51,898 bases of DNA from Lunatimonas lonarensis. Its GTDB lineage: Bacteria; Bacteroidota; Bacteroidia; Cytophagales; Cyclobacteriaceae. The notes beneath the pieces were generated by a model. That model saw nothing but the letters and a program-made list of their open reading frames with translations, made no database searches and was not told the origin of the DNA. Both the position numbers and the translations under genes were made by a program. Positions 8,381 through 16,842 of the stretch are shown piece after piece. The stretch is from contig NZ_AQHR01000068.1 of assembly GCF_000390185.1 (NCBI RefSeq), forward strand, positions 1-51,898, given 5' to 3'. The first letter of the stretch is position 1; each line of letters starts with the position of its first letter.

Positions 8381-9223
8381 GTGGCACTGGATCAATACAA
8401 CGACGACGAGGAAGAGGAAGGCATGTCCTTCTTAGATCACCTAGAGCAGCTCCGCTGGCACCTGCTCCGGTCAATATCAGCCATATTGGTATTCATGGTG
8501 ATTGCATTCCTTTCAAAAAGTTTTGTTTTTGGCGTGGTTATCTTGGGGCCGTCCAAGATAGACTTCATTACCTATCGGGTACTTTGCCAAGTATCAGAGG
8601 CATTATCCATACCAGCCCTGTGCATACAGGAACTCCCCTTTATCATTCAGAGCCGGCAGATGACCGGGCAGTTTTCCATGCACATCACCTCCAGTTTGGT
8701 GGTGGGTCTCATTATTGCTTTTCCATACGTGTTTTGGGAAGTCTGGAGATTCATTTCGCCAGGTTTATATGATAAGGAGCGCAATGCAGCGAGGGGTGCA
8801 GTTTTCTTTGTAAGCCTGCTCTTCTTTATGGGAGCCGCCTTCGGGTACTTTATCCTGTCGCCTCTTTCGATCAATTTTCTTTCCAACTACCAGTTGGACC
8901 CATCTATTTCAAACGAGTTTGACATTACCTCCTACATCTCCACACTGGCCATGTTGGTGCTTGCTTCGGCTGTAATGTTCCAGCTGCCCATTGTCATCTA
9001 TTTTCTTACCAAGGCAGGACTTGTCAGTTCGGCCTTCCTAAAAACCTACCGTAGACATGCTATTGTGGCCATATTGGTGGTTTCTGCGCTGATTACTCCG
9101 CCCGATGTAATCAGTCAGATTCTGATCGCCATGCCTATCCTAGTCCTTTACGAGGCTGGCATCTTTATCGCCAAGCGGTTGGAACGGCAGCAACGCGAAG
9201 AGGAACTGAAAAACGACTATTGA
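8381..9223 (+). CDS. tatC: Sec-independent protein translocase TatC
   Basis: 280 residues starting at a GTG; an acidic tail (DDEEEEG) precedes the hallmark SFLDHLEQLRWHLL, and six membrane helices follow. TatC is the receptor for twin-arginine signal peptides in the inner membrane. The motif FPYVFWEVWRFISPGLYDKER marks the first cytoplasmic loop. The first periplasmic loop (about residues 50-100) is longer than in E. coli and contains two cysteines, C69 and C81. Extended loops are common in Bacteroidota TatC, so this is probably lineage-typical. No TatA/B gene is in the window. It sits 15 bases after glyA and 7 bases before rpiB. Confidence 0.95.
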   Translation: MALDQYNDDEEEEGMSFLDHLEQLRWHLLRSISAILVFMVIAFLSKSFVFGVVILGPSKIDFITYRVLCQVSEALSIPALCIQELPFIIQSRQMTGQFSMHITSSLVVGLIIAFPYVFWEVWRFISPGLYDKERNAARGAVFFVSLLFFMGAAFGYFILSPLSINFLSNYQLDPSISNEFDITSYISTLAMLVLASAVMFQLPIVIYFLTKAGLVSSAFLKTYRRHAIVAILVVSALITPPDVISQILIAMPILVLYEAGIFIAKRLERQQREEELKNDY

Positions 9224-9230
9224 CGAACTT

Positions 9231-9665
9231 ATGAGTGATATCATTGCCATCGGCGGCGATCATGCCGGATATGAATACAAGCAACGGCTTATTGCGGCCC
9301 TGAAAGAAAAAGGATATACCGTTCGGGATTTTGGCCCCAATTCCAACGCCTCGGTGGATTACCCGGACTATATCCATCCCCTCTGCCAAAGCATAGAAGC
9401 GGGGGAATTGAAACGGGGGGTGATCCTTTGCGGCAGTGGCAACGGAGTAGCCATCACGGCCAACAAACACCAAGGAATCCGTGCCGCCATCTGCTGGAAC
9501 GAAGAGCTTGCTGCTCTTTCCCGTCAGCACAACGACGCAAATCTGATTTCGATCCCCGCTCGGTTTGTGGATTTTGAACTAGTGGTGCGCATGGTGGAGA
9601 CTTTTCTCCAAACGGAATTTGAAGGAGGCCGCCACGCTACCAGGGTCAGCAAAATCCCTTGCTAG
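9231..9665 (+). CDS. rpiB: Ribose 5-phosphate isomerase B
   Basis: 144 residues, interconverting ribose 5-phosphate and ribulose 5-phosphate in the pentose phosphate pathway. The RpiB/LacAB fold is shown by IAIGGDHAGYEYKQ at the N terminus, and by GVILCGSGNGVAITANK with the active-site cysteine. The start ATG is 7 bases after the tatC stop, so it is translated from the glyA operon. Length and motifs are standard for the family. A terminator follows at 9718-9750. Confidence 0.94.
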   Translation: MSDIIAIGGDHAGYEYKQRLIAALKEKGYTVRDFGPNSNASVDYPDYIHPLCQSIEAGELKRGVILCGSGNGVAITANKHQGIRAAICWNEELAALSRQHNDANLISIPARFVDFELVVRMVETFLQTEFEGGRHATRVSKIPC

Positions 9666-9717
9666 AAATCCGTTACAAGTCTATAAAAAAGGTAGAAACA
9701 CCATCACGTAGAATAAC

Positions 9718-9750
9718 AGAGACCGGCACACCGTCGGTCTCTTCATTTTT
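9718..9750 (+). terminator. Intrinsic terminator of the glyA-tatC-rpiB operon
   Basis: AGAGACCG (9718-9725) and CGGTCTCT (9735-9742) form an 8-bp stem with a 9-base loop, followed by TCATTTTTT. It abuts the 3' end of the convergent membrane-protein gene, whose stop is at 9743-9745. Confidence 0.75.
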
Positions 9751-11143
9751 TCAATCTATACCTATCTGAGGCTTCCTGCTCGTATAAGGCCTGTATCTGC
9801 GGGTAAAAAGGCAGCATGGCACCGAAAACACCCTCTTCATCGATTACCCATTCCGGTTGCTCTTCAACAAAAAACCGATTGATCTTTGCCATTTGCCCAA
9901 AATCACGGCGGTTTTCCAAATAGGGTTTTGCCATCGCGAAATTCAGATAAGGCGTAGCAAGGCTTGCCTCACGGTAGTATCCCAGATCTTTTCCCAAAAC
10001 CAATACATTGGTGCCTTTGGTTATGGCGTATTCCGGCCCCTCCATAACGGCATACTGGTGGTAGGTGGGGTCATTTTTCTTGTAAAAAAACCAGCTTACC
10101 CCTATAAAGGGCATGCCCAACAGGATTAGGTAAAAGAGCGCGGATTGAAAAACGGGTCTTCGTATGGAATTGAGGTAGTGTACGGTGTAAAAAGCAAAGA
10201 CGGGGATCAATCCCAAAAACTGATAGCCGATGGTGCGATTGGCCAAAAAGACCGTAAATGAAGCACAAATCAGGTAAAGGATCATGAGCTGATTCTGTTT
10301 TTGCTGGTTGATATATAGTTTCTTGACCAACAAAATGGCAAAGAATCCAAAAATCGAAAGTAGTATGGGCATGAAAAACACAAAGGCCAGTTCACCGACC
10401 GTGGTATGTACCGATCGCTGTATCTTTCGCGAAGCCAGCACAAATTCCACAAAAAACTCCTCCAATCCCTCTATCCAGAAAAAGTAAAGGGCCACTAGGG
10501 CGAATGGTAGCAGGTAGGCCGTAACGGACAGTGCCAGCTGCTGAAAGTTAAACCCGCCAATTACCACACCAAACACTACCATCAAAGGAAAAAACACTAC
10601 CAAGGGAAAGTGGAAGCAAAGCGCAATGCCCCCAAACAAACCCAAGAGGAGGATGGATTCGGTAGCATTTTTGTTAAGGGCGGTTTGCGAAAACAATTGG
10701 CCGAAGGCTAACAAAATAAAGGTATTACCCAGCAGGCTGGGTGATAGAATCAGAAAATCATAGGACAGGTGAAAATACACCAGCATAACAATAGCGGGCA
10801 AATAGGTGTTTTCCTTGTAGGTTTTATACCGGATAAAGAGATGATTCAGGTAAGCAACCTGAAAAAACACCACAAAACCAGCCAGTACATGATGGGCGGT
10901 CAGGGACTTTCCAAACAAAAAGTGTAACAGACCATAAAAAAGTGCGGAAAAAGGCCCGGTATCGTCCATGATTCCGTCGTACATCGGGATACCACTGGCC
11001 ATTCGCTCGCCTATCAGCAACCATACCATTTCGGGCTGGATCATCGGGGTTCCCAGAAGAAAATAGGGCAGTCGGAATATGCCGAGGAACAACAGGATAC
11101 CTACCAGGCGAAACGGATCATTTAATTTGAAAAATTGGAGCAC
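9743..11143 (-). CDS. Polytopic membrane protein, GT-C/DUF6427-like
   Basis: 466 residues with roughly ten hydrophobic helices and a soluble C-terminal tail of about 80 residues. The segment GERMASGIPMYDGIMDDTGPFSALFYGLLHFLFGKS resembles the first luminal loop of GT-C membrane glycosyltransferases, where acidic residues bind a lipid-linked sugar; the overall layout also recalls the uncharacterised DUF6427 proteins of Bacteroidota. I cannot choose between these. It stands alone on the minus strand between rpiB and rbfA, so neighbours do not help. An envelope sugar-transfer role is possible but not shown. Confidence 0.6.
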   Translation of the reverse strand: MLQFFKLNDPFRLVGILLFLGIFRLPYFLLGTPMIQPEMVWLLIGERMASGIPMYDGIMDDTGPFSALFYGLLHFLFGKSLTAHHVLAGFVVFFQVAYLNHLFIRYKTYKENTYLPAIVMLVYFHLSYDFLILSPSLLGNTFILLAFGQLFSQTALNKNATESILLLGLFGGIALCFHFPLVVFFPLMVVFGVVIGGFNFQQLALSVTAYLLPFALVALYFFWIEGLEEFFVEFVLASRKIQRSVHTTVGELAFVFFMPILLSIFGFFAILLVKKLYINQQKQNQLMILYLICASFTVFLANRTIGYQFLGLIPVFAFYTVHYLNSIRRPVFQSALFYLILLGMPFIGVSWFFYKKNDPTYHQYAVMEGPEYAITKGTNVLVLGKDLGYYREASLATPYLNFAMAKPYLENRRDFGQMAKINRFFVEEQPEWVIDEEGVFGAMLPFYPQIQALYEQEASDRYRLKK

Positions 11144-11200
11144 GGGAGGCGCATGGTTGATTTGACCGACACGAAATTAAGTGTAAAGGATATAATTCAC

Positions 11201-11208
11201 TAAATTTG
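11201..11208 (+). promoter_or_regulatory. Possible -7 element TAAATTTG for rbfA
   Basis: Exact TAnnTTTG match 17 bases before the rbfA start codon, predicting a very short leader. No clear -33 TTG lies at the usual spacing. Confidence 0.4.
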
Positions 11209-11224
11209 TCCTAACTTTATTATT

Positions 11225-11602
11225 ATGGAGAGCAAAAGACAGTTAAAGTACTCAAAACTTATCCAGAAGGAGCTGGGAGAGATCTTTCAGCGCGAGTCCC
11301 GGTCCCTGATCGGAAATGCCATGGTGACGGTAACCCGTGTACACATGAGCCCTGACCTGAGCGTGGCAAAAGTTTACCTCAGCTTTTTAAATGCCAATAA
11401 CCAAGCACTTTTTGATAAAATAAACGAAGCAAAAAAATCGATTCGAGGGGATTTGGGCAGGCGTATTGGCAAGTCGGTGCGCATCACGCCCGAAATCGCC
11501 TTCTTCTTGGATGAATCAGCTGCCTATGCCCAGCACATGGATGGAGTCATCTCCAGCCTGCAAATTCCCGAACCAGATGACGAGGACGAGAACGAACAAT
11601 AA
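11225..11602 (+). CDS. rbfA: Ribosome-binding factor A
   Basis: 125 residues with the RbfA KH-like fold: SKLIQKELGEIFQRE at the N terminus, VTVTRVHMSPDLSVAKVYLSFL in the middle, and an acidic tail (EPDDEDENE). RbfA helps mature the 30S subunit and 16S rRNA 5' end, particularly in the cold. It is followed 21 bases later by a LolC/E-like permease gene, probably co-transcribed. Confidence 0.93.
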   Translation: MESKRQLKYSKLIQKELGEIFQRESRSLIGNAMVTVTRVHMSPDLSVAKVYLSFLNANNQALFDKINEAKKSIRGDLGRRIGKSVRITPEIAFFLDESAAYAQHMDGVISSLQIPEPDDEDENEQ

Positions 11603-11623
11603 TAGCCTTACTCTACGTAACCG

Positions 11624-12847
11624 TTGAACCTCTCTTTTTTCATAGCGGCCCGGTATTTCCGAAGCAAAAAGAAACGGAACTTTATAACCGTTCTCTCGCG
11701 GATCTCCATGATTGGCGTGGCCGTCGGTACCATGGCCTTGGTCATTGTCCTTTCCGTTTTCAACGGCCTCGAGGATCTGATCAAAAGCCTATATGCGTCG
11801 TTTGATGCGGAACTGAAAGTGGAACCAAGCCTGGGTAAATCATTTGAGGTAACCGAGGAATGGCTGGAATCCATACGACAAACCCCCGGGGTGGAGGTGC
11901 TGACCGAAGTTATCGAAGACAATGCCTTATTTCGCTTTGGGGAAAACCAGTTGGTAGCAACATTAAAAGGTGTATCGGATAACTTTTTGGAACAGGGACG
12001 TTTTGAGAAGGGCATATTTGCGGGCGAGATGTCGCTTGGAACAGGCGCACAGCCCTTTGCATTGGTAGGCAGGGGCGTTTCCTACTACCTGCTGATCGAT
12101 CTGGAAAATGAGTTTGACCTGCTCCAGGCCTACTATCCCAAGGCACCCCGGTCGGGAAGCATTGATCCCAGTAGCATGTATAACCGTGAGGTTCTCCGTC
12201 CTGTGGGCATTTTTAGCATAGAAAAGCAGTTTGACGACGAATACATCATCGTGCCGTTAGAATTTGCGCAGCGTCTGATGAATTATGGGGATAAACGTAC
12301 GGCACTGGAGATTAAAGTCAGGCCCGACTACGATATCCGGAAAGTGAAGCGGGATCTCCGGGCCAAGCTTGGGGAGGCTTTTACGGTGAAAGATACCGAT
12401 GAACAACACGCCAGCTTACTCATGACCATTCGGCTCGAAAAACTATTTGTGTTCATTACCCTCACCTTTATCCTTGCCGTCGCGTCTTTTAATATCTTTT
12501 TTTCGCTGAGTATGTTGGCGATCGAAAAGAAAAAAGACACCGCCGTACTGCTGTCCATGGGTGCCACCGAATCCCTGATCAAAGCCATCTACATCAAACA
12601 AGGGGCTATCATCGCTTTTTCCGGGGCCTTGGTAGGTCTCCTAGTCGGGTTTGTAGTCTGCTGGCTTCAGGATACCTTCGGCCTGGTATCGCTCGGAGTC
12701 ACTTCTTCCATAGTGGACAGCTACCCTGTCAAAATGATGCTCAGTGACTTCATGTTTACCAGCCTGAGCGTAATCATCATCACCTTCATGGCTTCTTACC
12801 GACCAGCGTTGATCGCTTCCCGGGTAAAAACCGTGGAGCACCTCTAG
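11624..12847 (+). CDS. FtsX-like ABC permease (LolC/LolE type)
   Basis: 407 residues starting at a TTG, chosen because it opens the conserved N terminus NLSFFIAARYFRSKKKRNFITVLSRISMIGVAVGTMALV. The first membrane helix is followed by a large periplasmic domain (about 50-270) and three further helices near the C terminus, the MacB/FtsX layout. Such permeases of the Lol type release lipoproteins from the inner membrane for transfer to the outer membrane; no ATPase gene (lolD) is in the window, so the complex must be completed elsewhere. It sits 21 bases after rbfA. The Lol assignment is by resemblance; another FtsX-family transport function is possible. Confidence 0.82.
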   Translation: MNLSFFIAARYFRSKKKRNFITVLSRISMIGVAVGTMALVIVLSVFNGLEDLIKSLYASFDAELKVEPSLGKSFEVTEEWLESIRQTPGVEVLTEVIEDNALFRFGENQLVATLKGVSDNFLEQGRFEKGIFAGEMSLGTGAQPFALVGRGVSYYLLIDLENEFDLLQAYYPKAPRSGSIDPSSMYNREVLRPVGIFSIEKQFDDEYIIVPLEFAQRLMNYGDKRTALEIKVRPDYDIRKVKRDLRAKLGEAFTVKDTDEQHASLLMTIRLEKLFVFITLTFILAVASFNIFFSLSMLAIEKKKDTAVLLSMGATESLIKAIYIKQGAIIAFSGALVGLLVGFVVCWLQDTFGLVSLGVTSSIVDSYPVKMMLSDFMFTSLSVIIITFMASYRPALIASRVKTVEHL

Positions 12848-12916
12848 GCTCAAATATTGCCCACCCCGTAAAGGATTCTTTAATTTATTATGTAATTTGC
12901 AAACTGGTTAATTTCG

Positions 12917-12941
12917 AGAATCTATGATTTTTTCAGATTCT
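12917..12941. repeat. Inverted repeat AGAATCT...AGATTCT
   Basis: A 7-bp inverted repeat with an 11-base T-rich loop lies 20 bases upstream of the SNF2 helicase start. It could be an operator or a leader hairpin; nothing else supports either. Confidence 0.3.
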
Positions 12942-12961
12942 GTCCGTAATAGCACATTAAC

Positions 12962-15895
12962 ATGAAAGTTTCAGCCGAAAAGCCTTTTAAAATTATATAC
13001 GCCCTCTTTAACCACGAATTCTTGGGGATTCTTTTTGAGTCGTACGCAGTACAGCTGGATGAAAAAGGCCGGCTATCCTATGCTTACCAGAACATCTCCT
13101 TTCAGAATGCAAATGAGTTTGCCAGCGAACTGGATGAAGCCGACTTTGAACTGATCCGCCTGATGGATAGCATGCAGCAGGAGGCCATTGTCAAGAAATT
13201 CAACACCAAGAACAGCAAACCGAAAGAGTTTCTACGCAAAATCTACGAAGAGCAACAGAACGCCTATCACAAAGAAACAAAGAAGCTCATCGAAAACCGG
13301 CTGGAAATAACCCGATCCAGGGTTTTAAACCTCATCCGGGGCAAGCGGCTGTTTGAAACCGGCAGTGATGGCAATCCAACTTGGAAGGAAATCGAGATCA
13401 TGCCGGAAAAAGCCAGCGTACTCTTTCATTTCAGAAGAAACGAGGACAATACCCATTATTTTCCTACGCTTAAGTACAATGGGGAAAAATTGGAGTGGCA
13501 ATACCGGGGCGGATTTCTCATCTGCAACGAACCCGCATGGCTGGTAGTGGACAGTAAGCTCTATAGTTTTGAAAAAAACGTGGATGGCAAAAAACTAGCC
13601 CCCTTCCTCAACAAAAAATTCATCGTCATCCCACGGAAGGTGGAGGAGGATTACTACCAGCGTTTTATTACCCAACTGATCGCCTCCTTTGACGTTTTTG
13701 CAAGAGGGTTTGAGATCAAGGTGATGCGCGAACGTCCGGAAATACAATTATTGCTGAGCGATCTCCCAGGAGGCCCTACCACCGATCTGTTTGGTAAAAA
13801 ATCAGAGACAGAGGAAGAGGAAAAACTGGTTTTTGACCTGCGGTTTCAATACGGAGCCTTTTCCTATCGTGCCGATAAGATCACCCCTACCAATGTGGCC
13901 ATGGAAAAAGTGGGAGATTCCTATGTCTTTCACAAAATCATACGGGAACTTACCCTGGAAGCCCAACTGTGCGATTTTTTCAAAAGCAGGGGCCTTTCTT
14001 TTCGAAACGGCAAAGTGGCGATGGCCAAAAGGAGTGCCTACGAATGGATTCTTAGCCACAAGGAAGAGATGGACGAGTTGGATATTCGGATCATTCAGTC
14101 CAACACCGATCAATCCAAAAAGTACTTCCTGGGCAAAACCCGTATCTCAATCCAAATATTCGAAAAGATCGATTGGTTTGATGTAGAGGCCATGGTAATA
14201 TTCGGTGACTATGAGATCCCGTTTAAGAAATTCAGGAAAATGCTCCTGAACGGTCGCACGGAAATAGAGTTGCCAAGCAAGGAAATCGCCATCATCCCCA
14301 AATCCTGGTTTGTCAACTACGGAGAGATTCTTTCCTTTATGGAGGAGGAAGAAGCAAATGCCGGGAACCTGAAGCTCAAAAAACACCACGTCGCACTGGC
14401 ACAGGAGCTCCAGAAAGGCAACCTTATCAAGCTCTCTTTGAGCGAGCGCCTTGCCAAGCTGAAGGATTTCACACAATTTGAAGACTACGAGCTATCCAGC
14501 TACTTCAACGGAGACCTGAGACCCTACCAAAAAGCGGGGTACAACTGGCTACGGTTTCTGAATGAATACCAGTTTGGTGGATGCCTAGCAGATGATATGG
14601 GTTTGGGCAAAACCGTGCAAACTCTGGCCTTATTGGCCCAACAAAAGGAATTTTCCGAGGGTTCCACTTCCCTGTTGGTCATGCCCACTTCACTGATCTA
14701 CAACTGGGAACTGGAAGCCCGCAAGTTTACCCCCGACCTGAAAATCCTGGTTTATACCGGTAGCCAGCGTGTCAAGGATATCGAACAGTTTGGTAGGTAC
14801 GACCTCGTGCTTACTTCGTATGGAATTACCAGAATCGATCTTGAGATTCTTAAGTCGTTTTTCTTCAACTATATTATTCTGGACGAATCCCAAGCGATAA
14901 AGAATCCAGAAAGCATCATTTCGAAGTCGGTCATGCAGCTTAACAGCCACTATAGACTGATCCTAACGGGAACACCGGTAGAAAATGGCACGATGGACCT
15001 TTGGTCTCAGGTAAACTTCATCAACCCAGGCCTATTGGGCTCCAAAGGCAGTTTCAAGAGACAGTTTCTGTTACCTATCGAAAAGCAGGGGGATATGGGC
15101 AAAACATCCAAGCTACACGCCATGATCAAGCCTTTTATCCTCCGAAGGCTGAAAACCCAAGTGGCAACCGACTTGCCCGAAAAGGTGGTAAACGTCAAAT
15201 ATTCCACCATGTCAAAAGACCAGGCCAAAATCTACGAAGAAACCAAGGACTACTTCCGATCTAAAATCAGTGACGAAGCTACCATGCCTGGTTTTTCAAG
15301 CCGGGCGTTTACGCTGTTACGGGGGCTTACGCAGTTGCGTCAGATTGCCAATCATCCCAAGCTCACAGACGAGGATTACCTAGGAGACTCCGGGAAGCTG
15401 GAGGACATCACCCACATGATCCTATCCACTGCCAGTGAAGGACACAAAGTTCTTATTTTCAGCCAATTTGTAAAACACCTTTCGCTGATCCGTGAGGTAT
15501 TATCCCAAGAAAATATTCAATATGCCTACCTAGATGGGAGTACGAAAGACAGGCAGGCGCAGGTAGAGTCTTTTCAGCAAAACGATCATATCAAGGTTTT
15601 TTTGATCTCATTGAAAGCCGGCGGTGTGGGCTTAAACCTCACGAAAGCAGAGTACGTCTTTCTGCTTGACCCCTGGTGGAACCCTGCCGTGGAGGCCCAA
15701 GCCATCGACCGCGCCCATCGCATAGGTCAGGAAAACAAGGTGATTATCTACAAATTTATCACCAAAGACACCGTGGAAGAGAAAATCATGGCCCTTCAGG
15801 AGCGCAAAATGGTCCTGGCCGGCGAGCTTATCCATACCGAAGAGAGCTTTATCAAAAGCCTCAACCAAGAAGACATTACGGCTCTATTATCCTAA
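12962..15895 (+). CDS. SNF2-family DNA-dependent ATPase/helicase
   Basis: 977 residues. The N-terminal half (about 1-490) is a poorly conserved region typical of long bacterial SNF2 proteins. The C-terminal half has the two RecA-like lobes: RPYQKAGYNWL, then DDMGLGKT (Walker A, about residue 545), LDESQAIKNP (Walker B, DESQ rather than DEAH), LTGTPVENGTMDLWSQ (motif III region), and later LISLKAGGVGLNL and DPWWNPAVEAQAIDRAHRIGQ (motifs V and VI). Such enzymes move along double-stranded DNA and remodel proteins bound to it, for example recycling RNA polymerase (RapA) or aiding repair. No nuclease or modification domain is visible, and no defence genes are adjacent, so I read it as a housekeeping protein. 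Confidence 0.9.
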   Translation: MKVSAEKPFKIIYALFNHEFLGILFESYAVQLDEKGRLSYAYQNISFQNANEFASELDEADFELIRLMDSMQQEAIVKKFNTKNSKPKEFLRKIYEEQQNAYHKETKKLIENRLEITRSRVLNLIRGKRLFETGSDGNPTWKEIEIMPEKASVLFHFRRNEDNTHYFPTLKYNGEKLEWQYRGGFLICNEPAWLVVDSKLYSFEKNVDGKKLAPFLNKKFIVIPRKVEEDYYQRFITQLIASFDVFARGFEIKVMRERPEIQLLLSDLPGGPTTDLFGKKSETEEEEKLVFDLRFQYGAFSYRADKITPTNVAMEKVGDSYVFHKIIRELTLEAQLCDFFKSRGLSFRNGKVAMAKRSAYEWILSHKEEMDELDIRIIQSNTDQSKKYFLGKTRISIQIFEKIDWFDVEAMVIFGDYEIPFKKFRKMLLNGRTEIELPSKEIAIIPKSWFVNYGEILSFMEEEEANAGNLKLKKHHVALAQELQKGNLIKLSLSERLAKLKDFTQFEDYELSSYFNGDLRPYQKAGYNWLRFLNEYQFGGCLADDMGLGKTVQTLALLAQQKEFSEGSTSLLVMPTSLIYNWELEARKFTPDLKILVYTGSQRVKDIEQFGRYDLVLTSYGITRIDLEILKSFFFNYIILDESQAIKNPESIISKSVMQLNSHYRLILTGTPVENGTMDLWSQVNFINPGLLGSKGSFKRQFLLPIEKQGDMGKTSKLHAMIKPFILRRLKTQVATDLPEKVVNVKYSTMSKDQAKIYEETKDYFRSKISDEATMPGFSSRAFTLLRGLTQLRQIANHPKLTDEDYLGDSGKLEDITHMILSTASEGHKVLIFSQFVKHLSLIREVLSQENIQYAYLDGSTKDRQAQVESFQQNDHIKVFLISLKAGGVGLNLTKAEYVFLLDPWWNPAVEAQAIDRAHRIGQENKVIIYKFITKDTVEEKIMALQERKMVLAGELIHTEESFIKSLNQEDITALLS

Positions 15896-15922
15896 CAAAA
15901 AACAGCACCCAACTACTACGCG

Positions 15923-16777
15923 ATGCAAACAGCGATCATGATTATTCAGTGCAGAGACGACAAAGGCATTGTCGCTGCCGTATCGGACTTCCTGTTCAGG
16001 TACAACGGAAACATCATCGAAGTGGATCAGCACATAGACGAAGAAATCGGGGATTTTTTCATGAGAGCGGAGTGGGAATTGGAAAGTTTTGCCATCCCCA
16101 AGGGACGAATCTTTGAGGTATTCCAAGACGAAGTGGGGACTCAATTTTCCATGAAGTGCTCCCTTGAGTTTAACCACCCAAAGCCGCGCATGGCCATCTT
16201 TGTGTCAAAGCTATCCCACTGCCTCTTTGATATCCTAAGCCGATACTATTCTGGGCAGTTTCAGGTAGAAATCCCCCTCATTCTATCCAACCATACCGAC
16301 TTAAAACGGGTGGTCAAGGGCTTTGGCATTCCATTTTACCATCTACCCATTACCAAGGAAAACAAACAAGAACAGGAGCAAAAACAGCTAGCACTGCTAC
16401 GAGAGCACAATGTGGACTTCGTGGTATTGGCCCGGTATATGCAGATACTCAGCGGAGATTTTATCGGCAATTTCCCGAATCGTATAATCAACATCCACCA
16501 CTCGTTTTTACCGGCATTTGTGGGGGCCAAGCCCTACCATGCCGCCCATAAAAGGGGTGTGAAAATCATCGGTGCCACCGCCCACTACGTAACCGAAGAA
16601 CTGGATGCCGGTCCTATCATAGAGCAGGATGTAGCCCGCGTAAGGCACCATAATACGGTCGAGGAAATGGTGCAAATGGGGCAGGATGTAGAAAAAGTAG
16701 TGCTTTCCCGCGCAATCAAGTACCACCTGGCACGAAAAATCCAAGTGGTCGGAAACCGTACCATCATCTTCAACTGA
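15923..16777 (+). CDS. purU: Formyltetrahydrofolate deformylase
   Basis: 284 residues; hydrolyses 10-formyl-tetrahydrofolate to formate and tetrahydrofolate, supplying formate for purine synthesis and balancing one-carbon pools. An N-terminal ACT domain (MIIQCRDDKGIVAAVSDFLF, about 5-85) is followed by a formyltransferase-fold domain (about 85-284). The catalytic set is visible: Asn and His in INIHHSFLPAFVGAKPYHAA, and the aspartate in EELDAGPIIEQD. It begins 27 bases after the SNF2 stop. Functionally it links to glyA in this window, although the two are 7 kb apart. Confidence 0.94.
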   Translation: MQTAIMIIQCRDDKGIVAAVSDFLFRYNGNIIEVDQHIDEEIGDFFMRAEWELESFAIPKGRIFEVFQDEVGTQFSMKCSLEFNHPKPRMAIFVSKLSHCLFDILSRYYSGQFQVEIPLILSNHTDLKRVVKGFGIPFYHLPITKENKQEQEQKQLALLREHNVDFVVLARYMQILSGDFIGNFPNRIINIHHSFLPAFVGAKPYHAAHKRGVKIIGATAHYVTEELDAGPIIEQDVARVRHHNTVEEMVQMGQDVEKVVLSRAIKYHLARKIQVVGNRTIIFN

Positions 16778-16842
16778 CCCAAACCTACGGATACCCACCA
16801 TGCCTTCCCAAAACACTTGCCTCAACCTGAGGTTGTAAAAAC

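Noticed and set aside
12962-15895. SNF2 protein as part of a phage-defence system
   Set aside because: No nuclease, methylase or other defence domain is adjacent; neighbours are rbfA, a permease and purU, and the protein has the usual layout of a stand-alone bacterial SNF2 ATPase.
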